The notes under the pieces are model-generated. The model saw only the letters and a list, made by a program, of their open reading frames with translations. It was not told the origin of the DNA and searched no databases. The translations under genes and the position numbers were made by a program. This document shows, one piece after another, positions 1 to 7,411 of a stretch of 64,000 nt of DNA (within the stretch, counting starts at the first letter, position 1; every line of letters starts with the position of its first letter). The DNA lies in NCBI GenBank assembly GCA_002429385.1, contig DIZL01000005.1, positions 124,001 through 188,000 on the forward strand, given 5' to 3'. This stretch comes from Prolixibacteraceae bacterium UBA6029 (GTDB lineage: Bacteria > Bacteroidota > Bacteroidia > Bacteroidales > Prolixibacteraceae).

Positions 1-212
1 TCATGAAACTAAAACATGAATTCTTATGGATACCAAATTTGAACAACATGATGGTTAAGTGAAAAGCACCTAAAGCCGAAAAAGAAAAACCAGTAGTATA
101 AATCGGATGTAATCTATCTGAATTAAGCAAACCCCCTTGACCTCATTTGTGAAATTAGATTTGTCTGGTTAATTTTTTATAGTAAATGAACCAACTACTG
201 TATATTTTTAAC

Positions 213-220
213 TATTTTTG
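213..220 (+). promoter_or_regulatory. Candidate -7 promoter box (TATTTTTG)
   Basis: TATTTTTG fits the Bacteroidota primary-sigma -7 consensus TAnnTTTG and ends 26 bases before the ATG of the lipoprotein gene at 247. No good TTTG -33 box is visible at the usual spacing, so only the -7 half is supported. Positions 1-212 hold no gene that can be supported. Confidence 0.4.
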
Positions 221-246
221 CTAAGAACTAAGAGTCAACTAAATCC

Positions 247-1989
247 ATGAAAATCAATTCTTCATTTTGCCTGTTCTTAATACTTTTTTCATCCCTTTTA
301 ATTAGTTGCAAAAAAGATATTATAAAAGTTGTTCCAACTACCTCCGTTGCATTAGTGACCAATATCACTGCTACTACGGCAACATGCGGTGGAGAGGTTA
401 CCTCCGATGGAGGCGCATTAGTTTCCGCTAGGGGAGTTTGCTGGAGTATTTCCCAAAATCCAACAACTGCCAATGACAAAACAACCGATGGTACAGGTTT
501 AGGTATTTTCACCAGATCCATTACAGGATTAACACCTGGGAAAACCTATAATATAGTAGCATATGCCATCAATTCAGTAGGAACTGGCTATAGTAGTCAG
601 TCAACATTTACTACTTTAGTAATGGCCCCTATTTTGACAACTACCGAATTATCATCTATTACCTCAACCTCGGCTAGTAGTGGCGGAAATATCTCTAATG
701 ATGGAGGATCGGCGATAACGACTCGTGGCGTTTGCTGGAGTACTAATCAGAATCCCACCATTGCTGACAATAAAACTACCAACGGGACGGGTACAGGCAG
801 TTTCACAAGTTCTATTACCGGATTAATTCCGGGAAAGACATATTATATCAGAGCTTATGCTGCAAATATAATAGGAACAGCTTATGGAAATCAGATAACC
901 ACAATCACTACTGCGATATTACCCACGATAACAACTAATGCTGTGTCAGATATAACATCAACGACTTCAAGAAGTGGAGGTAATATCACCAATGACGGTG
1001 GTGCTGAGGTAACTGTTCGTGGCATTTGCTGGAGTACTTCCCCAAATCCAACCATTGCCAATAACAAAACAAATGATGGTATAGGCTCTGGAAGTTTTAC
1101 AAGCCTCATTACTGGCCTAATTCAAGGTACGACCTATTATTTAAAGGCTTATGCAACTAACAGTATTGGTACTACCTACGGGAATCAGGTTACTACAACT
1201 ACCATGATTGTTTTGCCCGTACTAACAACAGCAACGATGTCAGACATCACCACAACAACAGCAACAAGTGGTGGTTATATCAGTAGTGATGGAGGTGCGG
1301 CAGTAACTGCACGTGGAGTTTGCTGGAGCACAAGTGCACCTCCTACATTAACCAACAGTAAAACTACTGATGGCACGGGAATTGAAAGTTTTACAAGCAG
1401 CCTTACCGGACTTACTGCAAATACAACTTATTATTTGAGGGCTTATGCAACTAATAGTGCAGGAACAGCTTATGGGAACCAGGCAAGCTTTACTACAACA
1501 GTACTTGCAATAGGACAATCTTATCAAGGTGGTATAATAGCTTATGTTTTACAACCAGGTGATCCTAATTACATAACAGGGGAAACACATGGTTTAATAG
1601 CCGCGCCGAACGACCAAAGCTCAGGTGTTGGCATACAATGGTACAATGGAAGTAATATAATAACAGGCGCAACTGCAATAGCATTAGGCACTGGAAATGC
1701 AAACACAAACACCATCGTTAGCAGTCAAGGAGCAGGAAATTATGCGGCTAAATTGTGTTATGATTTAATATTAGGTGGTTATAGCGATTGGTATTTACCT
1801 AGTCAAAATGAGTTGAACAAACTTTACCTAAATAAGATTGCAATTGGTGGGTTTTCCAGTAACCACTATTGGAGTTCAAGTGAGTACAATGATGGTTGGG
1901 CGTGGACACAATACTTCATGAATGGATACCAGGACTTCCTCATTAAGAGCATCAACTACTATAGTGTGCGTGCAGTTAGGGCTTTTTAA
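247..1989 (+). CDS. Repeat-rich lipoprotein with four FN3-like repeats and a C-terminal DUF1566 domain
   Basis: Probable surface or periplasm-facing lipoprotein of 580 residues. A signal peptide ends in a lipobox with Cys21 (LISC followed by KKD). Four tandem repeats of about 95 residues follow (roughly 34-125, 126-220, 222-317, 318-418). Each carries the pattern DGG..V..RGVCWS, then a SxTGL turn and TYY.RAYA.NS.GT.YG, as in Bacteroidota fibronectin-III-like repeats. Residues 420-580 look like a DUF1566 (Lcl C-terminal) domain, with DWYLPSQNELNKLY, YWSSSEY and a terminal VRAVRAF. The repeats are also similar at DNA level (about 345-1500), so recombinational change in copy number is possible. 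The function is unknown; adhesion or ligand binding is inference. A -7 box lies just upstream, and the next gene starts 67 bases downstream on the same strand. Confidence 0.85.
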   Translation: MKINSSFCLFLILFSSLLISCKKDIIKVVPTTSVALVTNITATTATCGGEVTSDGGALVSARGVCWSISQNPTTANDKTTDGTGLGIFTRSITGLTPGKTYNIVAYAINSVGTGYSSQSTFTTLVMAPILTTTELSSITSTSASSGGNISNDGGSAITTRGVCWSTNQNPTIADNKTTNGTGTGSFTSSITGLIPGKTYYIRAYAANIIGTAYGNQITTITTAILPTITTNAVSDITSTTSRSGGNITNDGGAEVTVRGICWSTSPNPTIANNKTNDGIGSGSFTSLITGLIQGTTYYLKAYATNSIGTTYGNQVTTTTMIVLPVLTTATMSDITTTTATSGGYISSDGGAAVTARGVCWSTSAPPTLTNSKTTDGTGIESFTSSLTGLTANTTYYLRAYATNSAGTAYGNQASFTTTVLAIGQSYQGGIIAYVLQPGDPNYITGETHGLIAAPNDQSSGVGIQWYNGSNIITGATAIALGTGNANTNTIVSSQGAGNYAAKLCYDLILGGYSDWYLPSQNELNKLYLNKIAIGGFSSNHYWSSSEYNDGWAWTQYFMNGYQDFLIKSINYYSVRAVRAF

Positions 1990-2056
1990 TTTTTATTTTT
2001 TTGTAATGATAATTTATTTGGTATAATAATGAATATTCATTTTTAATTAATTTAAC

Positions 2057-2587
2057 ATGATGGAATACAAAATTGACATTTACAAAAATAATGAAGGGAA
2101 CACACTTCGTTATGCACTTGGCATGAATGGTAAGAAGCCATTGGTGGTAATTGGATTGAATCCAAGTACTGCAAACGAACACAGGCCCGATAGCACAATA
2201 AATAAGGTGATGGGTATTGCTGAAGGAGCAAAATTGGACGGATTTATAATGTTAAATCTTTATCCTCAACGTTCAACTGATCCTAATAAGTTGGATTTAA
2301 AATTTAATACGGAATGCCATAAAGATAATCTGAATACAATTCAAGAAGTTTTATATGGGATGGATGATATTCAGGTATTAGTTGGATACGGAAATAAAAT
2401 AATGATGCGTCCATATTTAAAGCAATGTATGAAAGAAATTGTTTCTGTCATTTCTAAACACAATCCCAAATGGCTAAAAACAGGAGATTTGACAAAACCA
2501 GGTCATCCAAGGCATCCTCTGTATGTAGCTTATGCAAAAGGATTAACGGAATTTGATATGTTATCATATCTCGCAAAACTGAAGTAG
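2057..2587 (+). CDS. DUF1643 family protein
   Basis: A 176-residue cytosolic protein recognised as DUF1643 by the N-terminal pattern LRYALGMNGKKPLVVIGLNPSTAN followed by DSTINKV (N-terminal third). A later FIMLNLYPQRSTDP segment and the C-terminal KPGHPRHPLY are also typical. The family has no established biochemical role and is often found in accessory regions and mobile elements. The start could be either of two adjacent ATGs (2057 or 2060). No signal peptide or membrane segment is visible. A hairpin 90 bases downstream probably ends transcription. Confidence 0.85.
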   Translation: MMEYKIDIYKNNEGNTLRYALGMNGKKPLVVIGLNPSTANEHRPDSTINKVMGIAEGAKLDGFIMLNLYPQRSTDPNKLDLKFNTECHKDNLNTIQEVLYGMDDIQVLVGYGNKIMMRPYLKQCMKEIVSVISKHNPKWLKTGDLTKPGHPRHPLYVAYAKGLTEFDMLSYLAKLK

Positions 2588-2676
2588 TATTAAGAGGAAA
2601 GTAAATATTTATTCACATTCTTCCTTTAGACATGGCTAGTGTATTAATTTGGTAAGGAGTTGTGAAAGCAGATCAG

Positions 2677-2708
2677 GGATTCCATCTTTCGAAAAAGAGA
2701 TGGAATCC
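2677..2708 (+). terminator. Hairpin after the DUF1643 gene
   Basis: An 11-bp perfect stem (GGATTCCATCT / AGATGGAATCC) with a 10-base loop is followed by TTTCTG, compatible with a weak intrinsic terminator for the gene ending at 2587. The rest of the 2588-2961 gap is taken up mainly by the minus-strand antitoxin fragment. Confidence 0.5.
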
Positions 2709-2763
2709 TTTCTGTTTAAACGAATGCAAGCGCCAACCTGTGTAGCGAAGATCTGGTTGCGAA

Positions 2764-2958
2764 TTAAACCACAGAAATAAACTCAGCTCCAATTTTGTGG
2801 ATGCCGTCAATTATTCTCTTCCTTTGCGCAGGGCGAGGGTTTCTATGCCCGGTTGCATAATGTCCCAGCAATCGCTCATTGATTCCGGCAACATGCGCCA
2901 GATGTTCTGTTTTTGATTCAAAGAATTTCGTATATTTGAAGTAAAGTTTATTGTCGTA
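2764..2958 (-). pseudogene. C-terminal fragment of a HicB-like antitoxin (helix-turn-helix part)
   Basis: Reading the minus strand from about 2958 to a TAA at 2764-2766 gives some 64 residues. They contain FFESKTEHLAHVAGINERLL, then GHYATGHRNPRPAQRKRI and a last segment IDGIHKIGAEFISVV. This is the usual layout of the C-terminal HTH region of Bacteroidota HicB-type antitoxins: N or I followed by a helix, then Y..G...P...Q..RI..GIH.IG.E. The frame has no start codon and is closed by a stop at 2980-2982 on the 5' side, so the N-terminal HicB domain and any HicA partner are missing. The fragment stops where the oppositely oriented MNT gene begins, which suggests truncation by a rearrangement. 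The assignment rests on motif recognition only. Confidence 0.5.
2931..2938 (+). promoter_or_regulatory. Candidate -7 box for the MNT-HEPN pair (TATATTTG)
   Basis: TATATTTG matches TAnnTTTG exactly and lies 24 bases before the GTG start at 2962. A T-rich TTTTG occurs at 2911-2915, but the spacing is shorter than usual. Confidence 0.4.
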
Positions 2959-2961
2959 AAG

Positions 2962-3279
2962 GTGGATAAAAGAGTAGTGCTAAATGATTTGAGTAATCTG
3001 TTGAGAGACAGATTTGCTGATAACCTGAAGGATGTTGTGCTTTTTGGATCTCAGGCCAATGGGACTGCACATAAGGATTCCGATTATGACTTTTTAATCG
3101 TACTGAAGGAAAAAGCAGATTGGAAAACCGAGCGCGAGATCTCTGATCTCTGTTATGAAATTGATCTAAAGTATGATATACTGACCGATATTCACATTTT
3201 AAGTGAAGGTGAGTTATCAACAATACGTGGTAGGCAACCCATATTTGTGAATGCATTGGCAAATGGATTACACGCATGA
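2962..3279 (+). CDS. MNT-type nucleotidyltransferase (likely antitoxin of a HEPN pair)
   Basis: A 105-residue minimal nucleotidyltransferase of the pol-beta superfamily. The signature is complete: GS at residues 29-30 and the metal-binding S-D-Y-D at 40-43 (GSQANGTAHKDSDYD). A third acidic residue in the D-I-L-T-D-I segment near the C terminus is plausible. The start is GTG; no ATG lies upstream in this frame, and a promoter-like box sits 24 bases before it. The stop overlaps the next ATG by four bases (ATGA, 3276-3279), which implies translational coupling. In known MNT-HEPN pairs the MNT partner neutralises the HEPN toxin, in HepT/MntA by adenylylation. That activity is inferred here, not shown. 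Confidence 0.85.
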   Translation: MDKRVVLNDLSNLLRDRFADNLKDVVLFGSQANGTAHKDSDYDFLIVLKEKADWKTEREISDLCYEIDLKYDILTDIHILSEGELSTIRGRQPIFVNALANGLHA

Positions 3280-3671
3280 TAACAGAGAAAGAAAGGTATG
3301 TACTTATAGAATATCGCTTAAAGCAATCTATTGAATCAATTGATCTGGCTAGATTTCTTTTGTCGAATGATAAATTAGTCATTGCAGTAAATCGTATTTA
3401 CTATGGTATGTATTATGCTTTGACTGCTCTGGCATTGAAACATTCATTCGAAACATCAAAGCATACTCAATTAATTGGTTGGTTTAATAAGGAATTTATT
3501 TTCAGTAAAAAAGTTGATTCAAAATTTGGAGAAATTCTAAAGGAAGGCTATAAAAATAGAACAAAAGGCGATTATGAAGCATTTGTTCTATTTTCAACCA
3601 ATGAAGTTGAGTTAATGCTAATCGAAATGGTTGAATTTATTGAAGAAATAAGATCCATTCTAAAGAAATAA
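3276..3671 (+). CDS. HEPN domain protein (UPF0332-like), partner of the MNT protein
   Basis: A 131-residue, mainly helical protein. The segment AVNRIYYGMYYALTALAL near residues 37-54 and the late YKNRTKGDYEAF near 108-119 match PF05168/UPF0332-type HEPN proteins. The classical RNase motif R-x(4-6)-H of HepT-type toxins is not evident: the R of YKNRTKGDYE is not followed by a His. RNase activity therefore cannot be assumed. It overlaps the MNT gene by four bases and is the last gene of this two-gene unit. The role could be a toxin, or an accessory HEPN subunit as in other MNT-HEPN systems. Confidence 0.8.
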   Translation: MITEKERYVLIEYRLKQSIESIDLARFLLSNDKLVIAVNRIYYGMYYALTALALKHSFETSKHTQLIGWFNKEFIFSKKVDSKFGEILKEGYKNRTKGDYEAFVLFSTNEVELMLIEMVEFIEEIRSILKK

Positions 3672-3752
3672 CCTCTGCCACATTTGGGCAAAAGTTTACA
3701 CCACCTTCAGATCAATGCAATACTGCCTGCGTATTTAGTTCGAATCCTATTT

Positions 3753-3873
3753 CAATGTCGTTTAGTTAAGAAAATATCTTAGCTAAGATCGTCATTGCGA
3801 GGAACGAAGCAATCTATAAATCAACAGATTGCTTCACTTCGTTCGCAATGACGGCGTTAACTAAACGACATTG
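3753..3873. repeat. 121-bp MITE/REP-like element: hairpin nested in 17-bp terminal inverted repeats
   Basis: The outer arms are perfect 17-bp inverted repeats: CAATGTCGTTTAGTTAA at 3753-3769 and its complement at 3857-3873. Inside are near-palindromic arms at 3790-3815 (starting CGTCATTGCGAGGAACGAAG) and 3826-3853 (ending TTCGCAATGACG). The inner motif resembles widely dispersed REP-like hairpins in bacterial genomes. No transposase is nearby, so any mobility would be in trans. Confidence 0.75.
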
Positions 3874-4034
3874 CATCCTATTTGTACTCTGATTTTTTGC
3901 ATCCTATTGTTTTTCTTAATCCTGAAACTATCGCCAACCTGCTTGTTTGAGAATAATGTTGTTTCAGGTACTTAATCCGAATCCGAATCCATTATATGCA
4001 TCAAATCTCCTTATTCGAACAGGGTTCTCCTCAT

Positions 4035-4283
4035 GTCAAAGCTATACCCGAGTGTCACCTTGTGTATATCTTGTGTGTACATTGAGTGTACCTTGAGTGT
4101 ACCTTGAGTGTACCTTGTGTGTTCGGGACCACATAAGGTACACTCATTCTACACTTATTCTACACTAATTCTATACTCAAGGTAAAGCCCGAACATTACC
4201 CGTTTATTACGCGGAACCGGCTTCAAGGTTTCAGAAAGGTATAAAAAAAGGATTTCAGGACACGACAGATTCAGATCAAGGCC
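4035..4283 (+). repeat. Dispersed element, family 1 copy A, with two opposed arrays of 11-bp units
   Basis: About 249 bases match the reverse complement of 55441-55679 at high identity. The left array has six 11-bp units at 4057-4122 (type ACCTTGAGTGT or ACCTTGTGTGT). A 16-base spacer follows, then a right array of four units at 4139-4182 (type TACACTCATTC, ending TATACTCAAGG), which is roughly the inverse of the left unit. A unique part follows (around TACGCGGAACCGGCTTCAAG). No convincing reading frame runs through it. Copy A has one more left-array unit than copy B. Confidence 0.85.
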
Positions 4284-4338
4284 ATAAGGGCTGATCATGC
4301 AGGATATTCATATTCGGATTATTGAACCAATGGGATTT

Positions 4339-5133
4339 TTACCCCACCTTCAAATCAACACCCATCAGTAATAATGTAATCAGGATTAATCCAACCACGA
4401 TACGGTACCAACCGAATACTTTGAACCCATGTTTTTGAAGGAAGGTAATGAAGGTCTTAATGGCAATGAGGGCTACAATAAATGCAATCACATTGCCAAT
4501 AACCAAAGTAATTAAATTGTCAGATAACAGCTTAACTCCTGTAGGGCCAGAAACTAATTTCAGCAATTTATAACCCGAAGCAGCGGCCATGGTAGGTACG
4601 GCCAGAAAAAAAGAGAATTCGGCGGCATTGGTGCGTGTCAGTTTTTGTTGCATACCTCCGATGATAGATGCAGCTGAACGCGAAACTCCAGGAATCATGG
4701 CGATGCATTGCCAGAAACCTATTTTAAGGGCTTTCGGATAAGTCACTTCCTGATCTGGACTTTCCTTGCTGAACCATTTGTCGACAAACAATAGCAGAAT
4801 GCCACCAAGGAACATAGTTATTGCGACCACCAGAACGTTTTCGAGCAAGCTGTCGATGAAATTTCCGGCAAGGAGCCCGATTACTGCTGCCGGAAGAAAG
4901 GCAACAAAAAGCTTTTGATAGAAGGTCCAGCTTTGCAGAAAACGCTTCCAGTAAAGTACTACTACCGAAAGTATGGCGCCGAACTGAATATTCACTGTAA
5001 ATGCCTTGGTAAATTCATCGATATTCATTCCAAGCAGCTTTTCGGTAATAATCATGTGCCCGGTTGAAGAGATGGGCAGAAACTCGGTGATTCCTTCGAC
5101 AACAGCAATAACGATGGTTTGAAATAGAGTCAT
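4339..5133 (-). CDS. uppP: Undecaprenyl-diphosphatase UppP (BacA)
   Basis: An integral membrane enzyme of 264 residues, the usual family length. It dephosphorylates undecaprenyl diphosphate to regenerate the lipid carrier for peptidoglycan and surface polysaccharide. The signature motifs are present: E13 and E17 of VEGITEF, the PISSTGH motif with His26, and PGVSRSAAS with Arg152. About eight hydrophobic segments are visible. It is the last gene of a minus-strand run with a DUF3267 protein (26-base gap) and a flippase, which fits a role in lipid-linked glycan export. High activity of the family gives bacitracin tolerance, but nothing here shows special regulation. Confidence 0.95.
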   Translation of the reverse strand: MTLFQTIVIAVVEGITEFLPISSTGHMIITEKLLGMNIDEFTKAFTVNIQFGAILSVVVLYWKRFLQSWTFYQKLFVAFLPAAVIGLLAGNFIDSLLENVLVVAITMFLGGILLLFVDKWFSKESPDQEVTYPKALKIGFWQCIAMIPGVSRSAASIIGGMQQKLTRTNAAEFSFFLAVPTMAAASGYKLLKLVSGPTGVKLLSDNLITLVIGNVIAFIVALIAIKTFITFLQKHGFKVFGWYRIVVGLILITLLLMGVDLKVG

Positions 5134-5159
5134 AGTATGCGTAATAAATGATATACTGC

Positions 5160-5810
5160 TTAAGAATTAGCTTTTCGGGTATAAAAATAGGTTTTTCCTG
5201 CAGAACGGTTATCAAAGTTGAAAATTTCTTTGCCTTGATGTAAATTATAAAATGCCAGCATGGCCACATCTCCTGCACAAAAAAGGGAATGCAGGCACAT
5301 CACGCTGAGAAAGAAATACATTAGAGGTTCGTTATAAAAAACCAGGAAGCCGATCAGGCAAATTATTTTAACAACAACCAAAGGGGCAAGAGCAACTAAG
5401 TGGAAAGCCCTTGAGGCAATTACTTGGTGGTCGGCCTGGGCATAGAATATAAACTTCTTCAGGATGAAGCCAAACGAAATCTTCCGGGCTCCTGAAAGCA
5501 AATAGACCAGTGCATGTAGAAGTTCATGAATAACAATCAACGCGGAGAGTGAAAACAGAACACCAAATCCAATATTGATCAGCGCTTCTGAATGCCCCCT
5601 GAAGGATAAGATTATGCTTTGGGCAAGAATAAAAACGAAAATAAGCATTATTACAATCTGGTAGACAGAGTAAATATGTATAATGTATTTTTCTGCACGT
5701 ATTTGTTCCACAATAAACTCTTTCAGATTTTGATGCGAAACTTCGGTTAAGAGCTCATATTCGTTTTCGTTGAGCAGATCTTCAGGTCTTAGCTTTCTTC
5801 TCATGGTCAT
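5160..5810 (-). CDS. DUF3267 zincin-like membrane protein
   Basis: A 216-residue membrane protein with an HELLH zinc-binding motif (HExxH, His95-Glu96-His99) inside a hydrophobic segment. A later Asp181 (CAGDVAML) could be a third ligand, as in site-2-protease-like DUF3267 proteins. Predicted membrane segments lie near residues 47-70, 80-107, 134-160 and 162-188. The substrate is unknown. It sits between a flippase gene and uppP on the same strand with short gaps, so a role in envelope biogenesis is a context-based inference. The function could also be structural if the metal site is not catalytic. Confidence 0.8.
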   Translation of the reverse strand: MTMRRKLRPEDLLNENEYELLTEVSHQNLKEFIVEQIRAEKYIIHIYSVYQIVIMLIFVFILAQSIILSFRGHSEALINIGFGVLFSLSALIVIHELLHALVYLLSGARKISFGFILKKFIFYAQADHQVIASRAFHLVALAPLVVVKIICLIGFLVFYNEPLMYFFLSVMCLHSLFCAGDVAMLAFYNLHQGKEIFNFDNRSAGKTYFYTRKANS

Positions 5811-5876
5811 GAATTTCAGCCATAAACTGTTTGGCAGGTGTTCCCTTTTCCCATTTTCTTTTCTTTCCGGATTTTG

Positions 5877-7310
5877 CTATTCGTTTCGGATGATCTGAAT
5901 CATAGCTTTCAGGTTAATAAGCCGTGTTATGAAAGCAAATAAAATGCTGGAAATGATCATGATACCATATCCGATATACCATGTATTGATGATCTTGCTA
6001 AGGTATCCGGCAAGAAAAACAAAACCAATAAACAGAATTAACTTTCCGATGATACGGTAATTGATTGGCAGCTTTAAAATGACCACCGCCAGTATGGTTT
6101 GTGCAAGCGCTGTAAATACCTGCGTTACCAGACTTGTCCATGCTGATCCCAAGGCCTGGAAGTGGGGTATCAGGATTAAATTCAGTCCGATATTAATTCC
6201 CATGCCAACAACTGCCATCCAGTTTAACTGCCTGATGCTCCCATTTGCGGTGAGCAAAGTGCCAAAAATGTAGGTTGTGGCAATGCCGAGAAAACTGACC
6301 ATCAGTAACTGTAAAATGGAGGCTGACAGTTCGATATTGCCATCATAGAGCAAATCCATCAGGTCGTAATTGTAGAATCCGGAAGAAAGACTGATGATAA
6401 TTGCCGGGACAAAAAGCAGGAGAAATGAAAATTGGACCATGGAGCCAACATCTTCCCTTTTTTTAATCATTCGTGCAAAAATGGGAAGTAATAAACCAGC
6501 GAACAGAACGCCGAACATTGAGACGGCATCGAGCAAACGAAATGCCTGGGCATAAATACCGGATTGTTCCTTCCCATTAGGCAATAATCCTACGAGCATG
6601 ACTGAATCAATGCGGTTATAAAACGACATCAGCAGGATCAGCAAAGCATATGGGTAACTCTTTTTTAGAAAGACAGCAAAAAACCGTCGGTTGAAATAAA
6701 ACGTTAACTTTCCGGTGTGAGATAACACAACTGCAAGTGTAATAAGGCTGGCAGTCAGGTAGGCTATAGATTGTGCGTAAACATACCATTCGATCCGGAA
6801 GACATGATGGGTAATATTGGTAAATAGCAGGACTGAACAGATGATGATCATTAGAGACCGATCGAGTACTGATAAAAGGCTGTCGGTACGGAAAAGGTGC
6901 AACCCGCTGATGTTGGACCGCAAATAGAGGGTGAAAGATATAAGAAACTGGTTTAAAATCAGGAAGATCAGGAGGTGGACGTGAATTTCATCATAAACGA
7001 TTAAAGAAGCAAGAATACAAACAACAGCATAAATGCCAGCCAATAAAAACTTTATGCCCACAATATTACTGATGTGTTTTTTCATCAGCAGATGATTCTG
7101 AGCGATATTCTTATTATTAAAGTTGGTTATTCCCAGATCGAGAAGGATATTGAGAATCATCGAGAAATTCAGCAGCGAGAAGTATAATCCATAACTTTCC
7201 GCGCCAACCATGTTTTGCACATGGCGGTCGATTCCGAATATCCAGAAGGGTTTGATTAAAATATTCAGAAAAAGGAGCAGTAAGAGATTTGTAATAAACT
7301 TTCGTTTCAA
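5877..7310 (-). CDS. Polysaccharide flippase, Wzx/MATE-superfamily type
   Basis: A 477-residue, strongly hydrophobic protein with about 12-14 predicted transmembrane helices, typical of the polysaccharide biosynthesis/MVF superfamily. Helpful patterns are the N-terminal GAESYGLYFSLLNFS segment, YNRIDSVMLVGLLP in the middle, and GIYAQAFRLLDA soon after, all usual in O-antigen-type flippases. It probably moves a lipid-linked oligosaccharide across the inner membrane. It is the first gene of the minus-strand unit with DUF3267 and uppP, and is divergent from a glycosyltransferase at 7412. The cargo cannot be told from the sequence. Confidence 0.88.
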   Translation of the reverse strand: MKRKFITNLLLLLFLNILIKPFWIFGIDRHVQNMVGAESYGLYFSLLNFSMILNILLDLGITNFNNKNIAQNHLLMKKHISNIVGIKFLLAGIYAVVCILASLIVYDEIHVHLLIFLILNQFLISFTLYLRSNISGLHLFRTDSLLSVLDRSLMIIICSVLLFTNITHHVFRIEWYVYAQSIAYLTASLITLAVVLSHTGKLTFYFNRRFFAVFLKKSYPYALLILLMSFYNRIDSVMLVGLLPNGKEQSGIYAQAFRLLDAVSMFGVLFAGLLLPIFARMIKKREDVGSMVQFSFLLLFVPAIIISLSSGFYNYDLMDLLYDGNIELSASILQLLMVSFLGIATTYIFGTLLTANGSIRQLNWMAVVGMGINIGLNLILIPHFQALGSAWTSLVTQVFTALAQTILAVVILKLPINYRIIGKLILFIGFVFLAGYLSKIINTWYIGYGIMIISSILFAFITRLINLKAMIQIIRNE

Positions 7311-7345
7311 TCGGGTAGCTTTTTTCTGGTTTGATTAAAGTGAGT

Positions 7346-7353
7346 CAAAAGTA
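7346..7353 (-). promoter_or_regulatory. Candidate -7 box for the flippase operon (TACTTTTG on the minus strand)
   Basis: CAAAAGTA on the plus strand reads TACTTTTG on the minus strand, fitting TAnnTTTG. It lies 36 bases before the flippase start at 7310. The matching -33 box is not clear. Confidence 0.35.
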
Positions 7354-7375
7354 GTAATTTTTTAAACAGACTTTG

Positions 7376-7383
7376 TACATTTG
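7376..7383 (+). promoter_or_regulatory. Candidate -7 box for the glycosyltransferase gene (TACATTTG)
   Basis: TACATTTG fits TAnnTTTG and lies 28 bases before the ATG at 7412. With the minus-strand box at 7346-7353 it would make a compact divergent promoter region. Confidence 0.4.
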
Positions 7384-7411
7384 ATTGGATTTCGACACTT
7401 AACCAATACCT

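Noticed and set aside
3..59. Short frame ending in TGA (…HEFLWIPNLNNMMVK) that could be the 3' end of a gene starting before the window
   Set aside because: Only 18 codons are visible and no family could be recognised; chance is as likely.
3693..3722. Minus-strand peptide ending YCIDLKVV that resembles the UppP C terminus (GVDLKVG)
   Set aside because: The match is about six residues and the frame is closed immediately upstream; not enough to call a duplicated uppP end.
4057..4182. CRISPR array
   Set aside because: Units are 11 bp, directly adjacent, with no unique spacers of 30-40 bp and no cas genes nearby.
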